Assembly (NCBI GenBank): GCA_028278065.1
Contig: JANQFA010000036.1
Coordinates: 1 to 48,378, forward strand
DNA from: Myxococcota bacterium
GTDB taxonomy: Bacteria; Myxococcota_A; UBA9160; JAFDET01
Direction of reading: 5' to 3'
DNA length: 48,378 bases
Part shown: one piece after another, positions 1 to 9,200 of the stretch
Layout of the letters: every line of letters starts with the position of its first letter
How positions within the stretch are numbered: position 1 is the first letter of the stretch
The notes under the pieces: generated by a model
Told to the model about the DNA's origin: nothing
Databases searched by the model: none
What the model saw: the letters and a program-made list of their open reading frames with translations, nothing else
Made by a program: the position numbers and the translations under genes

Positions 1-1
1 C

Positions 2-958
2 AACTCCGGCGCCCACGTGGGGCCGCACTCGGTCCAGGTGGCGCCCGACGGCTCGCTCTGGGTGACGCTGGCCATCGGCAACCGACTGGCGCGCTTCGAT
101 CCCGAGAGCGAGGAGTTCACGCTCGTCGAGACCCACGAGGGCTGGTACCCGCACACCCTGCGCTTCGATCCGCGCGGTCGCATCTGGTACACGCTCGCCG
201 CCTCCAACCACGTCGGCATGTACGATCCGGCGACGGGACAGCACGAGCGCATCCGGCTGCCCGCGGCCAACCTGACCCAGGCCATCATGCTGCGCGCCAT
301 CCCCTTCTGGCTCTGGCTCTCCAGGCACGTGGACCTGCGCGGCAAGGCCGCCGGGGCGGGCGAGGGCATGACCATGCCGGTTCCGTACGGGATCGACGTG
401 GGACCCGACGGCGTCGTCTGGCTGACGCAGCTCAACGAGCACAAGCTGGGCCGCGTGGACCCCGACACCTTCGAGGTGGAGATGATCGACACGCCCTTCA
501 CCGGGCCGCGCCGGCTGCGCTTCGACTCGAAGGGCAATCTCTGGATCCCGGGCTTCTCCGCGGGGCTGGTCTCGCGCTTCGATCCGGAGACCCGCGAGTT
601 TCGCAGCTGGGACCTCCCCATCGAGCCCAGGGGCTCGGACGTCCCCTACGCGCTCAACGTGGACCGACGAACCGACACCGTCTGGATCTGCGGCACCAAC
701 AGCGACACCCTGATCCGCTTCGAGCCCGAGTCGGAGCGCTTCACCGTCTATCCGCTCCCCACCCGCGTCACCTACACCCGGGAGCTCGACTTCGACGCCC
801 GGGGGCGCGTGTGGACGTCCAACTCCAACGTCCCCACCTGGCAGATCGAGGGGGGCTACCCGCGCGTGCTGCGCCTCGACCCCGATCCGGAGACCGCAGG
901 GCGGATCGAGCCGGCGCGGGAGGCGCGGGTCCGCACCGCAACGGAAGGCACTCGATGA
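2..958 (+). CDS. Virginiamycin B lyase-like beta-propeller protein (5' end cut by window)
   Basis: The reading frame is open from the first complete codon, so the gene starts upstream; the GTG at 17 is an internal codon (the frame before it reads NSGAH). About 318 residues are visible. They contain six or more short blade motifs of the type (D/R/K)G-x-(L/I/V)-W-(V/Y/L/I): DGSLWVT, RGRIWYT, DGVVWLT, KGNLWIP, TDTVWIC, RGRVWTS. This is the pattern of streptogramin B lyase (Vgb)/SMP-30-type propellers. Many such proteins are not antibiotic lyases, and I cannot assign a substrate. The stop overlaps the next start (ATGA at 955-958), so it is translationally coupled to the aldo/keto reductase and the two may act in one pathway. 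Confidence 0.8.
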   Translation, partial: NSGAHVGPHSVQVAPDGSLWVTLAIGNRLARFDPESEEFTLVETHEGWYPHTLRFDPRGRIWYTLAASNHVGMYDPATGQHERIRLPAANLTQAIMLRAIPFWLWLSRHVDLRGKAAGAGEGMTMPVPYGIDVGPDGVVWLTQLNEHKLGRVDPDTFEVEMIDTPFTGPRRLRFDSKGNLWIPGFSAGLVSRFDPETREFRSWDLPIEPRGSDVPYALNVDRRTDTVWICGTNSDTLIRFEPESERFTVYPLPTRVTYTRELDFDARGRVWTSNSNVPTWQIEGGYPRVLRLDPDPETAGRIEPAREARVRTATEGTR

Positions 959-1974
959 AGCAGCGCAGGCTGGGCCGCACGGGACTGAGCGTCTCCGAGA
1001 TCGGCATGGGTACCATGACCTTCGGGTCGATGGCGGACGAGGGGGAGAGCCTCCGCATCCTCGACCGCGCCTTCGACGCTGGGATCGACTTCCTCGACGC
1101 GGCGGAGGTCTATCCGGTCCCTCCCGATCCGAAGTACGCGGGGCGCACCGAGGAGATCTGCGGGAAGTGGCTGGCCGGGAAGAGCCGCGACTCCCTGGTG
1201 GTCGCGACCAAGGTCGCCGGTCCCCTGGGCGGCTGGTTCGTGGGACCGGTGCGCCAGGGCAAGACCGCCCTCGACCGCCACCACATCGAACGCGCCTGCG
1301 AGGGCTCGCTGCGCAGGCTCGGCGTCGACTACATCGATCTCTACCAGACCCACTGGCCGGACCCCGACGTTCCCATCGACGAGACCATGGAGGCCCTCGA
1401 CCGGCTCGTGGAGGCCGGGAAGGTCCGCTACGTGGGCTGCAGCAACGAGACGGCCTACGGCCTCACCCGGAGCCTCTGGGCGTCGGACCGCGCCGGGATC
1501 TGCCGCTACGAGACCGTCCAGAACAACTTCAGCCTGATGAACCGGCGCTTCGAGGACGAGCTCTCCACGGTGTGCAGGCGCGAGGGAATCAGCCTGCTCC
1601 CCTACAGTCCGATCGGTGCCGGGGTCCTGTCGGGGAAGTACGCCGACGACGCCTGGCCCGAGGGCGCACGCTTCAGTCGCTACCGCGAGGCCAGCCAGCG
1701 GAACCAGGCCATGACCCGGCGCTTCGTGAATCCCGGCACGCTCGAGACCCAGCGCCGCATGGCCGACGTGGCGCGCGAGTGCGGGCACTCGCCGGTGACC
1801 TTCGCGGTGGCCTGGACGCTCTCCAAGGACTTCGTGGGCTCCACCCTGGTGGGCGCCACCCGGGTGGAGCAGATGGACGAGCTCCTGGCGGGAGCCGACG
1901 TCACCCTGCCCGCCGAGGCGCTCGCCGCGATCGACCGCATCACGCGCGAGATCAAGTACCCGATGGGTCTTTGA
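955..1974 (+). CDS. Aldo/keto reductase, Tas-like
   Basis: A 339-residue (alpha/beta)8 NADPH-dependent oxidoreductase. It opens with KQRRLGRTGLSVSEIGMGTM, typical of the family. The catalytic tetrad is visible: Asp and Tyr in FLDAAEVYPVP, Lys in VVATKVAGP, His in YQTHWPDPDVP. The segments AEVYPVPPDP and GRTEEICGKWL closely resemble E. coli Tas, a reductase of broad carbonyl substrates. The C-terminal cofactor segment GATRVEQM is present. ATG 955 was chosen over the upstream in-frame ATG at 811 because the family begins here and it overlaps the previous stop by 4 bp. The physiological substrate is unknown. Confidence 0.9.
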   Translation: MKQRRLGRTGLSVSEIGMGTMTFGSMADEGESLRILDRAFDAGIDFLDAAEVYPVPPDPKYAGRTEEICGKWLAGKSRDSLVVATKVAGPLGGWFVGPVRQGKTALDRHHIERACEGSLRRLGVDYIDLYQTHWPDPDVPIDETMEALDRLVEAGKVRYVGCSNETAYGLTRSLWASDRAGICRYETVQNNFSLMNRRFEDELSTVCRREGISLLPYSPIGAGVLSGKYADDAWPEGARFSRYREASQRNQAMTRRFVNPGTLETQRRMADVARECGHSPVTFAVAWTLSKDFVGSTLVGATRVEQMDELLAGADVTLPAEALAAIDRITREIKYPMGL

Positions 1975-1999
1975 CGCTGGGAGACCGCTTCACTAGGGT
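1971..1999 (+). promoter_or_regulatory. Sigma70-type promoter of copper module
   Basis: TTGACG (1971-1976) and TAGGGT (1994-1999) are separated by exactly 17 bp, the best -35/-10 match in the window. The -35 overlaps the stop codon of the aldo/keto reductase. The ATG at 2009 follows the -10 by only 9 nt and has no Shine-Dalgarno sequence, so the transcript is probably leaderless or nearly so. Prediction from sequence only. Confidence 0.7.
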
Positions 2000-2008
2000 G
2001 CTGGCCTG

Positions 2009-2365
2009 ATGGCTCGACGGCTCCTCGCGTTGGCGGCCCTGGCCGCCGTCCTCTCCGCGGCGGTGGTGCCGTGTCCGCCGGCCTTCGCAGCGCCGGCAGC
2101 GCAGATGTCGGCCGCGGCGGACGGCGGAGCCGACGATGCCTTCTGCCGCAGCATCCCCAGGCCCCCCGACCTCGTTCCCGCCTGTCCCTGCGGCTGCCAC
2201 CAACGTCCGTCCGCGGCCGGTACCCCCACGGGCCCGGGCTTCGCGCTGCTTCCCGCACGCGAACTTCCGGTGGTACCCAGCCTGACCTTCACGTACCCCG
2301 TCCTCGAGACGGTGGCCCCGCCGGAGCCTGCCAGCGCTCCGGACCCCGTACCCCTCGTCGCCTAG
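2009..2365 (+). CDS. Small secreted Cys/His-motif protein, probable copper-associated
   Basis: 118 residues. Residues 1-28 form a clear Sec signal peptide (MARRLLALAALAAVLSAA... ending AFA). The mature part has a short cluster ACPCGCH, with another Cys upstream in AFCRS, then a Pro-rich tail ending DPVPLVA. I do not recognise a family. The layout of signal or TM segment, Cys/His cluster and Pro-rich tail recalls small proteins encoded beside copper genes (DUF2946-like), but similarity is only in layout. It is the first gene after the strong promoter at 1971-1999 and is followed 54 bp later by the Met/His-rich barrel. A role in periplasmic Cu(I) binding or sensing is inference. Confidence 0.65.
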   Translation: MARRLLALAALAAVLSAAVVPCPPAFAAPAAQMSAAADGGADDAFCRSIPRPPDLVPACPCGCHQRPSAAGTPTGPGFALLPARELPVVPSLTFTYPVLETVAPPEPASAPDPVPLVA

Positions 2366-2419
2366 TCCGTTCGCGATCCGATTCCGATCCGAAGCGACTC
2401 CAGACGACGAGGGAGAACC

Positions 2420-3445
2420 ATGTCGATTTCGATCCGTACGTTCGCGGCGGCATTCGCCGCGCTGTTCCTGCTGAGCGCCGCTGCAGGCGCCCAGTCCGGT
2501 CACCACCACCACGCCGACGGCGGCGCGCGGCCCGACGACCACGCGCCGATCGGGGTGATGGCCGAGCACATGCACAACAAGGGAGAGTGGATGCTCTCCT
2601 ACCGCTTCATGTTCATGGACATGGACGGCAACCGCGACGGCACCGACGGGCTGTCCACGGGGGAGGTCCTGGCGCAGTTCCCGGTCGCTCCCACCGAGAT
2701 GACGACCATGATGCACATGTTCGGCGTGATGTGGGCGCCGCTCCAGCAGATCACCCTCATGGCCATGCTCCCCCTGGTGCAGAAGTCGATGGACCACACC
2801 ACGCGGATGGGCGTCGACTTCACCACCGACACCTTCGGGGTGGGCGACTTCAAGTTCGGCGGCATGGTGCGTCTCTGGGAGAACGAGACGCACCACTTCC
2901 ACTTCAACGCGGGGATGTCGTTCCCCACCGGCTCGGTGACCGAGACCGACGACACGCCGGCCGGCAATGCGCAGCTGCCGTACCCGATGCAGCTCGGCTC
3001 GGGTACCTACGACTTCCTTCCCGGCGTCACCTACACGGGCAGGATCGAGAGCTGGTCCTGGGGCGCCCAGGCCAACGGCGTGATCCGCGTGGGCCGCAAC
3101 AGCGAGGACTACCGCCTCGGGGACGGCTACCAGCTCACCGGCTGGGGCGCGCGCGCGATCACCGACTGGGTCTCGGCGTCGCTGCGGCTCGACTGGCGCG
3201 ACTGGGGCAACATCACGGGAGCGGACTCCAGCCTGAACCCGCGCATGGTGCCGACCGCAGATCCGGACCTGCGCGCCGGCCGGCGCCTCGACATCGGGGT
3301 GGGGCTGAACTTCCTCGTGCCGAAGGGCGTCCTGGCCGGGAACCGCTTCGCCGTCGAGGCGATGTTCCCGACCTACCAGAGCCTGGACGGGCCTCAGCTC
3401 GAGCAGGACTGGATGATCACGGCCGGCTGGCAGTACGCTTTCTGA
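2420..3445 (+). CDS. Met/His-rich outer-membrane transporter-like protein
   Basis: 341 residues with a signal peptide (cut near AGAQS). The mature N-terminus begins with a His run (GHHHHADGG) and a DDHAPIGVMAEHMHNKGEW motif, followed by Met-dense strands (RFMFMDMDGNRDG, TTMMHMFGVMW). The remainder alternates aromatic/hydrophobic and polar residues and ends with a C-terminal Phe (GWQYAF), typical of a barrel handled by the BAM machinery. Proteins of this type (phenol-degradation MetA-like 'transporter' family) are often found beside SCO and copper genes. The start has a purine-rich site (GAGGGAGAACC). The stop is 1 nt from the next start, so it is coupled to the CusF-SCO gene. Metal passage or binding is inferred from composition and context. 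Confidence 0.8.
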   Translation: MSISIRTFAAAFAALFLLSAAAGAQSGHHHHADGGARPDDHAPIGVMAEHMHNKGEWMLSYRFMFMDMDGNRDGTDGLSTGEVLAQFPVAPTEMTTMMHMFGVMWAPLQQITLMAMLPLVQKSMDHTTRMGVDFTTDTFGVGDFKFGGMVRLWENETHHFHFNAGMSFPTGSVTETDDTPAGNAQLPYPMQLGSGTYDFLPGVTYTGRIESWSWGAQANGVIRVGRNSEDYRLGDGYQLTGWGARAITDWVSASLRLDWRDWGNITGADSSLNPRMVPTADPDLRAGRRLDIGVGLNFLVPKGVLAGNRFAVEAMFPTYQSLDGPQLEQDWMITAGWQYAF

Positions 3446-3446
3446 G

Positions 3447-4280
3447 ATGAAGGCGTCCATGCTCTCGGCGCTCGCCGCTTCCCTGCTGGCGCTCGTCGCC
3501 GCAGTCCTGCTGGGCTGCGGCGACGAGCCCGGCTGGGACGTCCACGGCATCGTGCTCGACGTCCAGCCCGAGAACGCCCAGGTGCTGATCGAGCACGAGG
3601 AGATCGAGGGCTTCATGCCCGCGATGACCATGAACTTCGACGTCAAGGACCCCGCCATCCTGGAGGGCGTGGAGAAGGGGCACGAGGTCGACTTCCACCT
3701 CGTCTACGACGGGCGTCGCTACTGGGTGACGGAGCTGACCGTCTCGGGTCGCACGGCCGTGACCTCCGAGCTGAGCCTGGGCCGGGAGACCCCCGGCTCG
3801 CATCCCGCTCCGGACTTCCTGCTGGTGGACCAGGAGGGCCGCAGCGTGGGGCTGGCCGACCTGCGCGGCAAGGCGGTGGTGCTCGACTTCATCTTCACCC
3901 ACTGCCCGGGACCCTGCCCCGTGTTGACCGGGATCCTCAAGGACACCCAGGCGGCGCTGTCGCCCGAGCTGCGCGAGCGCACCTGGTTCGTCTCGATCAG
4001 CATCGATCCCGAGCGCGATACGCCCGAGGTGCTGGCCGAGTACGCGGCCGAGCGGGGCCTCGACCTCTCCGACTGGTCGCTCCTGACGGGCTCCGGCGAG
4101 GGCATCGATCGGGTGCTGACGCGCTACGGGGTGTCGACCGAGCGGGACGGCAGCGGCAACATCGACCACCTCGTCGCCACCTACGTGATCGATCCGCGCG
4201 GCGAGATCGTGAAGCGCTTCCTGGGCACGAAGCACGAGCCCGCCGACATCATCGCCGAGCTGGAGCGGGTCCTCTCCTGA
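3447..4280 (+). CDS. CusF-like / SCO1-SenC fusion lipoprotein
   Basis: 277 residues. The signal ends in a lipobox (LLGC), so it is probably membrane-anchored and faces the periplasm. Residues about 30-100 form a CusF-type copper-binding OB domain: the EHEEIEGFMPAMTMNF segment keeps the His and both Met ligands, while the capping Trp of CusF is replaced. Residues about 115-277 are a thioredoxin-fold SCO domain with the CxxxC copper site (HCPGPCPV) and the third ligand His in NIDHLVATYVID. SCO proteins deliver copper to the CuA site of cytochrome oxidase; CusF binds Cu(I)/Ag(I). Joining both in one chain suggests capture and hand-over by the same protein (inference). Last gene of the copper module. 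Confidence 0.9.
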   Translation: MKASMLSALAASLLALVAAVLLGCGDEPGWDVHGIVLDVQPENAQVLIEHEEIEGFMPAMTMNFDVKDPAILEGVEKGHEVDFHLVYDGRRYWVTELTVSGRTAVTSELSLGRETPGSHPAPDFLLVDQEGRSVGLADLRGKAVVLDFIFTHCPGPCPVLTGILKDTQAALSPELRERTWFVSISIDPERDTPEVLAEYAAERGLDLSDWSLLTGSGEGIDRVLTRYGVSTERDGSGNIDHLVATYVIDPRGEIVKRFLGTKHEPADIIAELERVLS

Positions 4281-4430
4281 GACCGGAGCGCGCCGGCTGG
4301 GAAGGGTCGGCTCCGAGGAGGTGGCGGCGCAGGAAGCCGATCCCACGAGGAGCCGGCCCACCGCGACGACCCCAGCGACGAGGAGGCGGCGGGCCATTCG
4401 CGCAGACTGGCCCCGGCTGCACCCGCGAGG

Positions 4431-5318
4431 CTAGAGCGGGCGGGGAGCCAGGATGGGGAGCGCGCCGGGAAGGACCGAGACCTCGAGCGGCGTCTCGCCG
4501 CGCGCGTCGCCGTCCACCTGCACGGGTACCGGCTCGTCGAGGGACTCGACGCGCGCACGCGACGCGCTGCGCAGGACCACGCCCTCGCTCCGGTTCAGCC
4601 GGCCGAGCGCGCCGGCGACGAGGGCGCGCAGCAGATCCGGCACGCGTGCCCGCTCGAAGGCGCAGACGACCAGGTTGCCCGTGTCACAGCCCGCCTGCGG
4701 CGAGACGCTGAAGAGGCCACCGTAGTTGCGCAGATTGCTGACGATCACCATGCCCGCGCGGAGGGGCTGTCCTTCCGGCATCTGCACCGCGAGGTGGGGC
4801 TCCCGGTAGCCGGGCAGGCAGGCGAGACCGGGGGCGACGTAGCTCAGGAAGCCCAGGCTCCCCTTGCGCCCGGCCGCGATGCGATGCACGAGACGCGCGT
4901 CGAACCCGCAGCTCGCGTTGCCGAAGAAGCGCCGCCCGTTCGCCACGCCCAGGTCGATCCAGCGCACCGCGCCGTCGGTGACCACGTGGGCCACGGCCTC
5001 GGGCGTACGGGGGATGCCCAGCTCGCGGGCCAGCATGTTGGCAGTGCCCATGCCCAGCTGGGCCAGTGGCACTCGGCCCGGGTCGGGGAGGGCGTTGACG
5101 ACGTCGTTCAAGGTGCCGTCGCCTCCCACGGCGACGATGCGGTCGAAGCCGCCCACGGCGTCGGGAGACGAGAGCCGGCGCGCTACCGCCTGCGGGCTGT
5201 CGGTCTGGAAGGGCGTGACGTCGCAGCCCTCCCGCTCGAGGCGGCGCTCCAGGTCGAGGCCAGCCGCGCGGCCGCGGCCGCCGCCGGCGATCGGGTTGAC
5301 GACGAGCAGGACCTTCAA
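4431..5318 (-). CDS. Diacylglycerol kinase family lipid kinase (YegS/DgkB-like)
   Basis: 295 residues, close to the usual length. The N-terminus MKVLLVVNPIAGGGRGR and the nucleotide-binding motif VAVGGDGTLNDVVNAL are diagnostic of the DAGK catalytic domain. The region around LGVANGRRFFGNASCGFDA fits the family's second domain. It phosphorylates a lipid (diacylglycerol or a related long-chain alcohol) with ATP at the inner membrane; the exact lipid is not determinable. The start codon overlaps the stop of the upstream BtuF-like gene by 4 bp, so the two are coupled. It converges with the CusF-SCO gene across a 150-bp gap in which I see no gene. Confidence 0.9.
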   Translation of the reverse strand: MKVLLVVNPIAGGGRGRAAGLDLERRLEREGCDVTPFQTDSPQAVARRLSSPDAVGGFDRIVAVGGDGTLNDVVNALPDPGRVPLAQLGMGTANMLARELGIPRTPEAVAHVVTDGAVRWIDLGVANGRRFFGNASCGFDARLVHRIAAGRKGSLGFLSYVAPGLACLPGYREPHLAVQMPEGQPLRAGMVIVSNLRNYGGLFSVSPQAGCDTGNLVVCAFERARVPDLLRALVAGALGRLNRSEGVVLRSASRARVESLDEPVPVQVDGDARGETPLEVSVLPGALPILAPRPL

Positions 5319-6229
5319 AGGCGCTGCCAGCCGCGGCCTTCATGGCCGAACCGGAAGGTCTCGGGGTGCAGGATCTCCGCGAGCATCTCGAGCGATTCGA
5401 CCAGGCGGGGGCCCGGGCGGTTCAGGTACTGGTTGCCGTCCAGCAGGAACACGCTCGCGTCGCGCACCGCGCGCAGTCCCGTCCAGCCGGAATGCCCGGT
5501 CAGCGGCGCCAGCTCGCTGCGCGTGCGCGTCAGGTCGAAGCCGCAGGGAAGCAGCGCGATGGCGTCGGGATCGACCGCCGCCAGCTCGTCGAATCCGATC
5601 CAGCCCGAGTGCTCGCCGGGACGTCCGAGCAGCGGAGTGCCTCCGGCCAGGGAGACGAGCTCGGGGACCCAGTTCCCGGCGCCCATCAGGGGATCGAGCC
5701 ACTCGATGCAGGCGATTCGCGGACGTGCGCCGAGGCCCGCCGCCGCCTCGCCGATCTCGGTGACGCGTTCGGTCAGCTCGCCACGCAGCGCCCGCCCGCG
5801 CTCGGGCACGCCGAGGGCGTCCGCGACGCGCTGCACGTCTCCCCAGACGTCCGTGAGGGTCGCGGGGGAGAGCGACACCACCCGTGGCGTCACGCCCGTC
5901 CACTCGCCGAGCGCGGCCTCCACGTCGTCCAGGCTGACGGCGCAGACCTCGCACTGGTCCTGGGTGACGATCACGTCCGGCCTCAGGGATCGCAGGCGAT
6001 CGCTGTCCACGTCGTAGACCGAGAGCGCATCGCGGACGGCGGCCCGCACCTGGTCGTCGATGGCGCGGCTGCACGCGCCAGGGTCGATCCGAGCCGCCGT
6101 GCAGGCGGGGAGGGCCGCGACGTCGGGGGGGTAGTCGCACTCGTGGGAGCGCCCCACCAGGCTCGCCCCCTGCCCGAGGGCGCAGACGATCTCGGTGGCG
6201 CTCGGCAGCATGGAGACGACCCGGAGCAC
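5315..6229 (-). CDS. Cobalamin-binding-type (BtuF/PF01497) protein without signal peptide
   Basis: 304 residues of the periplasmic-binding-protein fold: VVSMLPSATEIVCALG at the N-terminus, GRSHECDYP, the linker-type LRPDVIVTQDQCEVCAVS, and the C-terminal half with WTGLRAVRDASVFLLDGNQYLNRPGPR. Family members bind corrinoids or iron chelates for ABC import. This one starts directly with the first beta strand and shows no signal peptide, so it is probably cytosolic, as in other stand-alone 'cobalamin-binding protein' genes; no BtuC/BtuD lies nearby. The start is GTG (6227-6229), 6 nt after a TAGACT hexamer and without a Shine-Dalgarno, suggesting a leaderless mRNA. Ligand unproven. Confidence 0.85.
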   Translation of the reverse strand: MLRVVSMLPSATEIVCALGQGASLVGRSHECDYPPDVAALPACTAARIDPGACSRAIDDQVRAAVRDALSVYDVDSDRLRSLRPDVIVTQDQCEVCAVSLDDVEAALGEWTGVTPRVVSLSPATLTDVWGDVQRVADALGVPERGRALRGELTERVTEIGEAAAGLGARPRIACIEWLDPLMGAGNWVPELVSLAGGTPLLGRPGEHSGWIGFDELAAVDPDAIALLPCGFDLTRTRSELAPLTGHSGWTGLRAVRDASVFLLDGNQYLNRPGPRLVESLEMLAEILHPETFRFGHEGRGWQRL

Positions 6230-6299
6230 GGAGCGAGTCTAGCCGGAGTCGATTTTCGCTTTTTCTTCGGGCCTCATCCTGCTAGGGTGGCCGGTCAGG
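6230..6299. promoter_or_regulatory. Divergent promoter region between btuF-like and lhr genes
   Basis: 70 bp with an unusually T-rich patch (6251-6268). Leftward, TAGACT (plus-strand AGTCTA at 6236-6241) lies 6 nt before the GTG. Rightward, TAGGGT (6283-6288) lies 11 nt before the ATG at 6300. No convincing -35 is seen for either; the T-rich patch sits about where both would fall. Confidence 0.5.
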
Positions 6300-9200
6300 A
6301 TGCTCCCCCTGCACCCGGCCACGCGACGTTGGTTCGAGCGGCGCTTCCCGGAAGGGCCGACGCAGCCCCAGGAGGCGGGCTGGCCCGAGATCGCGGCGGG
6401 CCGCCACACCCTGATCGCGGCGCCGACCGGCTCGGGCAAGACGCTGGCGGCCTTCGGGGTCTGCATCGACCGGCTGCTCCGCGATGCCCTCGATCAGCGC
6501 CTCGAGGACCGCGTCGACGTGGTCTACGTGTCCCCGCTGAAGGCGCTCGCCGCGGACATCAAGGAGAACCTCGAGACCCCGCTCGCCGAGATCCAGAAGG
6601 AGGCCGAGGCGCACGGGCTGCTGGCACCGATGATCCGCGCGGAGCTGCGCACCGGCGACACGCCCGCCTCGGCGCGCGCGCGCATGCTCAAGCGTCCGCC
6701 CCACATCCTGGTCACGACCCCGGAGTCGCTCTACCTGCTGCTGACCGCGGAGAAGAGCCGCGAGATCCTGCGTGGCGTGCGCACGGTGATCGTCGACGAG
6801 ATCCATGCGGTGGCCGGCACCAAGCGCGGCTCGCACCTCGCGCTCTCTCTCGAACGCCTCGACGCGCTCTGCGACGCTCCGCCCATGCGCGTGGGGCTCT
6901 CGGCGACGCAGAAGCCGATCGAGACGGTGGCCCACCTCCTGTGCGGCGCGCGCCATGCCGAGGGCTGCTCGATCGTGGACCTGGGGCACCGACGCGAGAT
7001 CGACGTCGCCCTCGAGGTGCCGGAGAGCGAGCTCGAGGCGGTCGCCTCGCTCGAGCAGTGGGGCGAGGTGATCGACCGCATCGCTGCGCTGGTGCGCGAG
7101 CATCGAACCACGCTGGTCTTCGTCAACACCCGTCGCCTCGCCGAGCGGCTCGCCCACGCCCTCGAGGAGCGCCTCGGCGAGGAGCAGGTGGCCTCGCATC
7201 ACGGGAGTCTCTCGAAGGAGCGACGCCTCGCCGTCGAGGCGCGGCTGCGCGCGGGCGAGCTGCGCGCGCTGGTGGCGACCGCCTCCCTCGAGCTGGGCAT
7301 CGACATCGGGCCGGTGGACCTGGTCTGCCAGATCGCCTCGCCGCGCAGCCTCGCCACCTTCCTGCAGCGGGTGGGGCGCTCGGGGCACGCACGGTCCGCA
7401 ACGCCCAAGGGCCGCCTCTATCCGATGACCCGTGACGAGCTGGTGGAGTGCAGCGCCGTCCTCCACGCCGTGCGGCGCGGTCGTCTGGACCGTCTGCAGC
7501 CTCCCAGGGCGCCGCTCGACATCCTCGCTCAGCAGATCGTGGCCGCCTGCGCGAGCGAGGGAGACGAGGGCATCGCGGAGGACGCCCTCTTCGAGCTGGT
7601 GCGGCGGGCACGTCCCTACGCCGATCTCGAGCGCAGCGACTTCGACGACGTGGTCGAGCTGCTTGCCGAAGGGATCACGACGGGACGCGGGCGCAGGGCA
7701 GCTTGGCTCCACCGCGACCGCGTGAACGGTCTGCTGCGTGCGCGGCGCGGGGCGCGCATCGCCGCGCTCACGTCGGGCGGAGCGATTCCCGAGACCGCGG
7801 ACTACCGGGTGGTGGCGGATCCGGACGACACCTTCGTCGGGACGGTGAACGAGGACTGGGCCATCGAGAGCATGGCCGGCGACGTCTTCCTGCTGGGGAG
7901 CACCTCCTGGCGGATCCGTCGCGTCGAGTCGGGCATCGTGCGGGTGACCGACGCGCAGGGCGCTCCGCCGACCGTGCCCTTCTGGCTGGGCGAGGCACCC
8001 GCGCGGACCGAGGAGCTCTCCGAGGAGGTCTCCGCACTGCGCAGCGAGGTCGCGCGGCGCCTCGAGCAGGGAGGGCTGCCCGCGGCCGAGCGCTGGCTGG
8101 TCGACGAGGCGGGTCTTCCTCCCGCGGCCGCCCAGCAGGTGGCGCGCTACCTGGAGGCGTGCCGGCAGGCGCTCGGCGTGGTGCCCACCCAGGAGGATCT
8201 CGTCTACGAGCGCTTCTTCGACGAGGCGGGCGGGATGCAGCTGGTCGTGCACGCCCCCTTCGGCGGGCGGGTGAACCGTGCCTTCGGCCTGGCCCTGCGC
8301 AAGAAGTTCTGTCGCAGCTTCAACTTCGAGCTGCAGGCCGCCGCCAACGACGACGCGATCGTGCTCTCCCTGGGGCCGCACCACAGCTTCCCCCTCGAAG
8401 AGGTGCCCCGCTACGTCAAGGCGGACGGCGTCCACGAGGCACTGAGCCAGGCCCTCCTCAACTCGCCCATGTTCCAGGTGCGCTGGCGCTGGACGCTGGG
8501 CTTCGCGCTGGCGGTGCTGCGCCAGCGCGGCGGCAAGAAGAACCCGCCGCCCATCCAGCGGATGGAGGCGGACGACCTGATGGCGGCGGTCTTCCCGGCC
8601 TTCGCGCAGTGCCAGGAGCATCAGTCGGGACCGATCGAGATCCCGGACCATCCCCTGGTCCGCCAGACGATGCACGACTGCCTGAACGAGGCCACCGACG
8701 TGACCGGACTCGAGGCGCTGATGCGCCGCGTGGCCAGCGGCGAGGTGCGTGCACACGTGCGCGACACCACCGAGCCTTCGCCCTTCGCCCACGAGATCCT
8801 GAGCGCGCGGCCCTACGCGTTCCTCGACGATGCACCGCTCGAGGAGCGGCGCACCCGGGCCGTTGCGCTGCGACGGGGGCTGCCCGTGGAGGTGCGCGAG
8901 CTGGGGAGGCTCGACCCGGACGCCGTCGGCCGAGTGCGCGAAGAGGCGCGTCCGAGCCCGCGCGATGCGGACGAGCTCCACGACGCGCTCCTGGGGCTGG
9001 TGGTGGCACGGCCCGACGAGGGCTGGCGACACCACTTCGAGACGCTCCTGCGCGACGGTCGCTGCGGGGTCCTGGAGCGGGGGAGCGAGCGGCTCTGGCA
9101 CGCGGTGGAGCGGCGCAAGGCGGTGCTGGCGCTCTTCCCGGAAGGGCGCATCACCCCCGACTCGCCGCTCCCGCCGGCGCTGGAGGCGCTGCCCGCGCCG

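Noticed and set aside
3417-4397. Reverse-strand frame starting MARRLLVAGVVAVGRLL, looking like a signal peptide in the 4281-4430 gap
   Set aside because: Most of the frame is antisense to the CusF-SCO gene, there is no ribosome site, and nothing after the first 20 residues looks coding.
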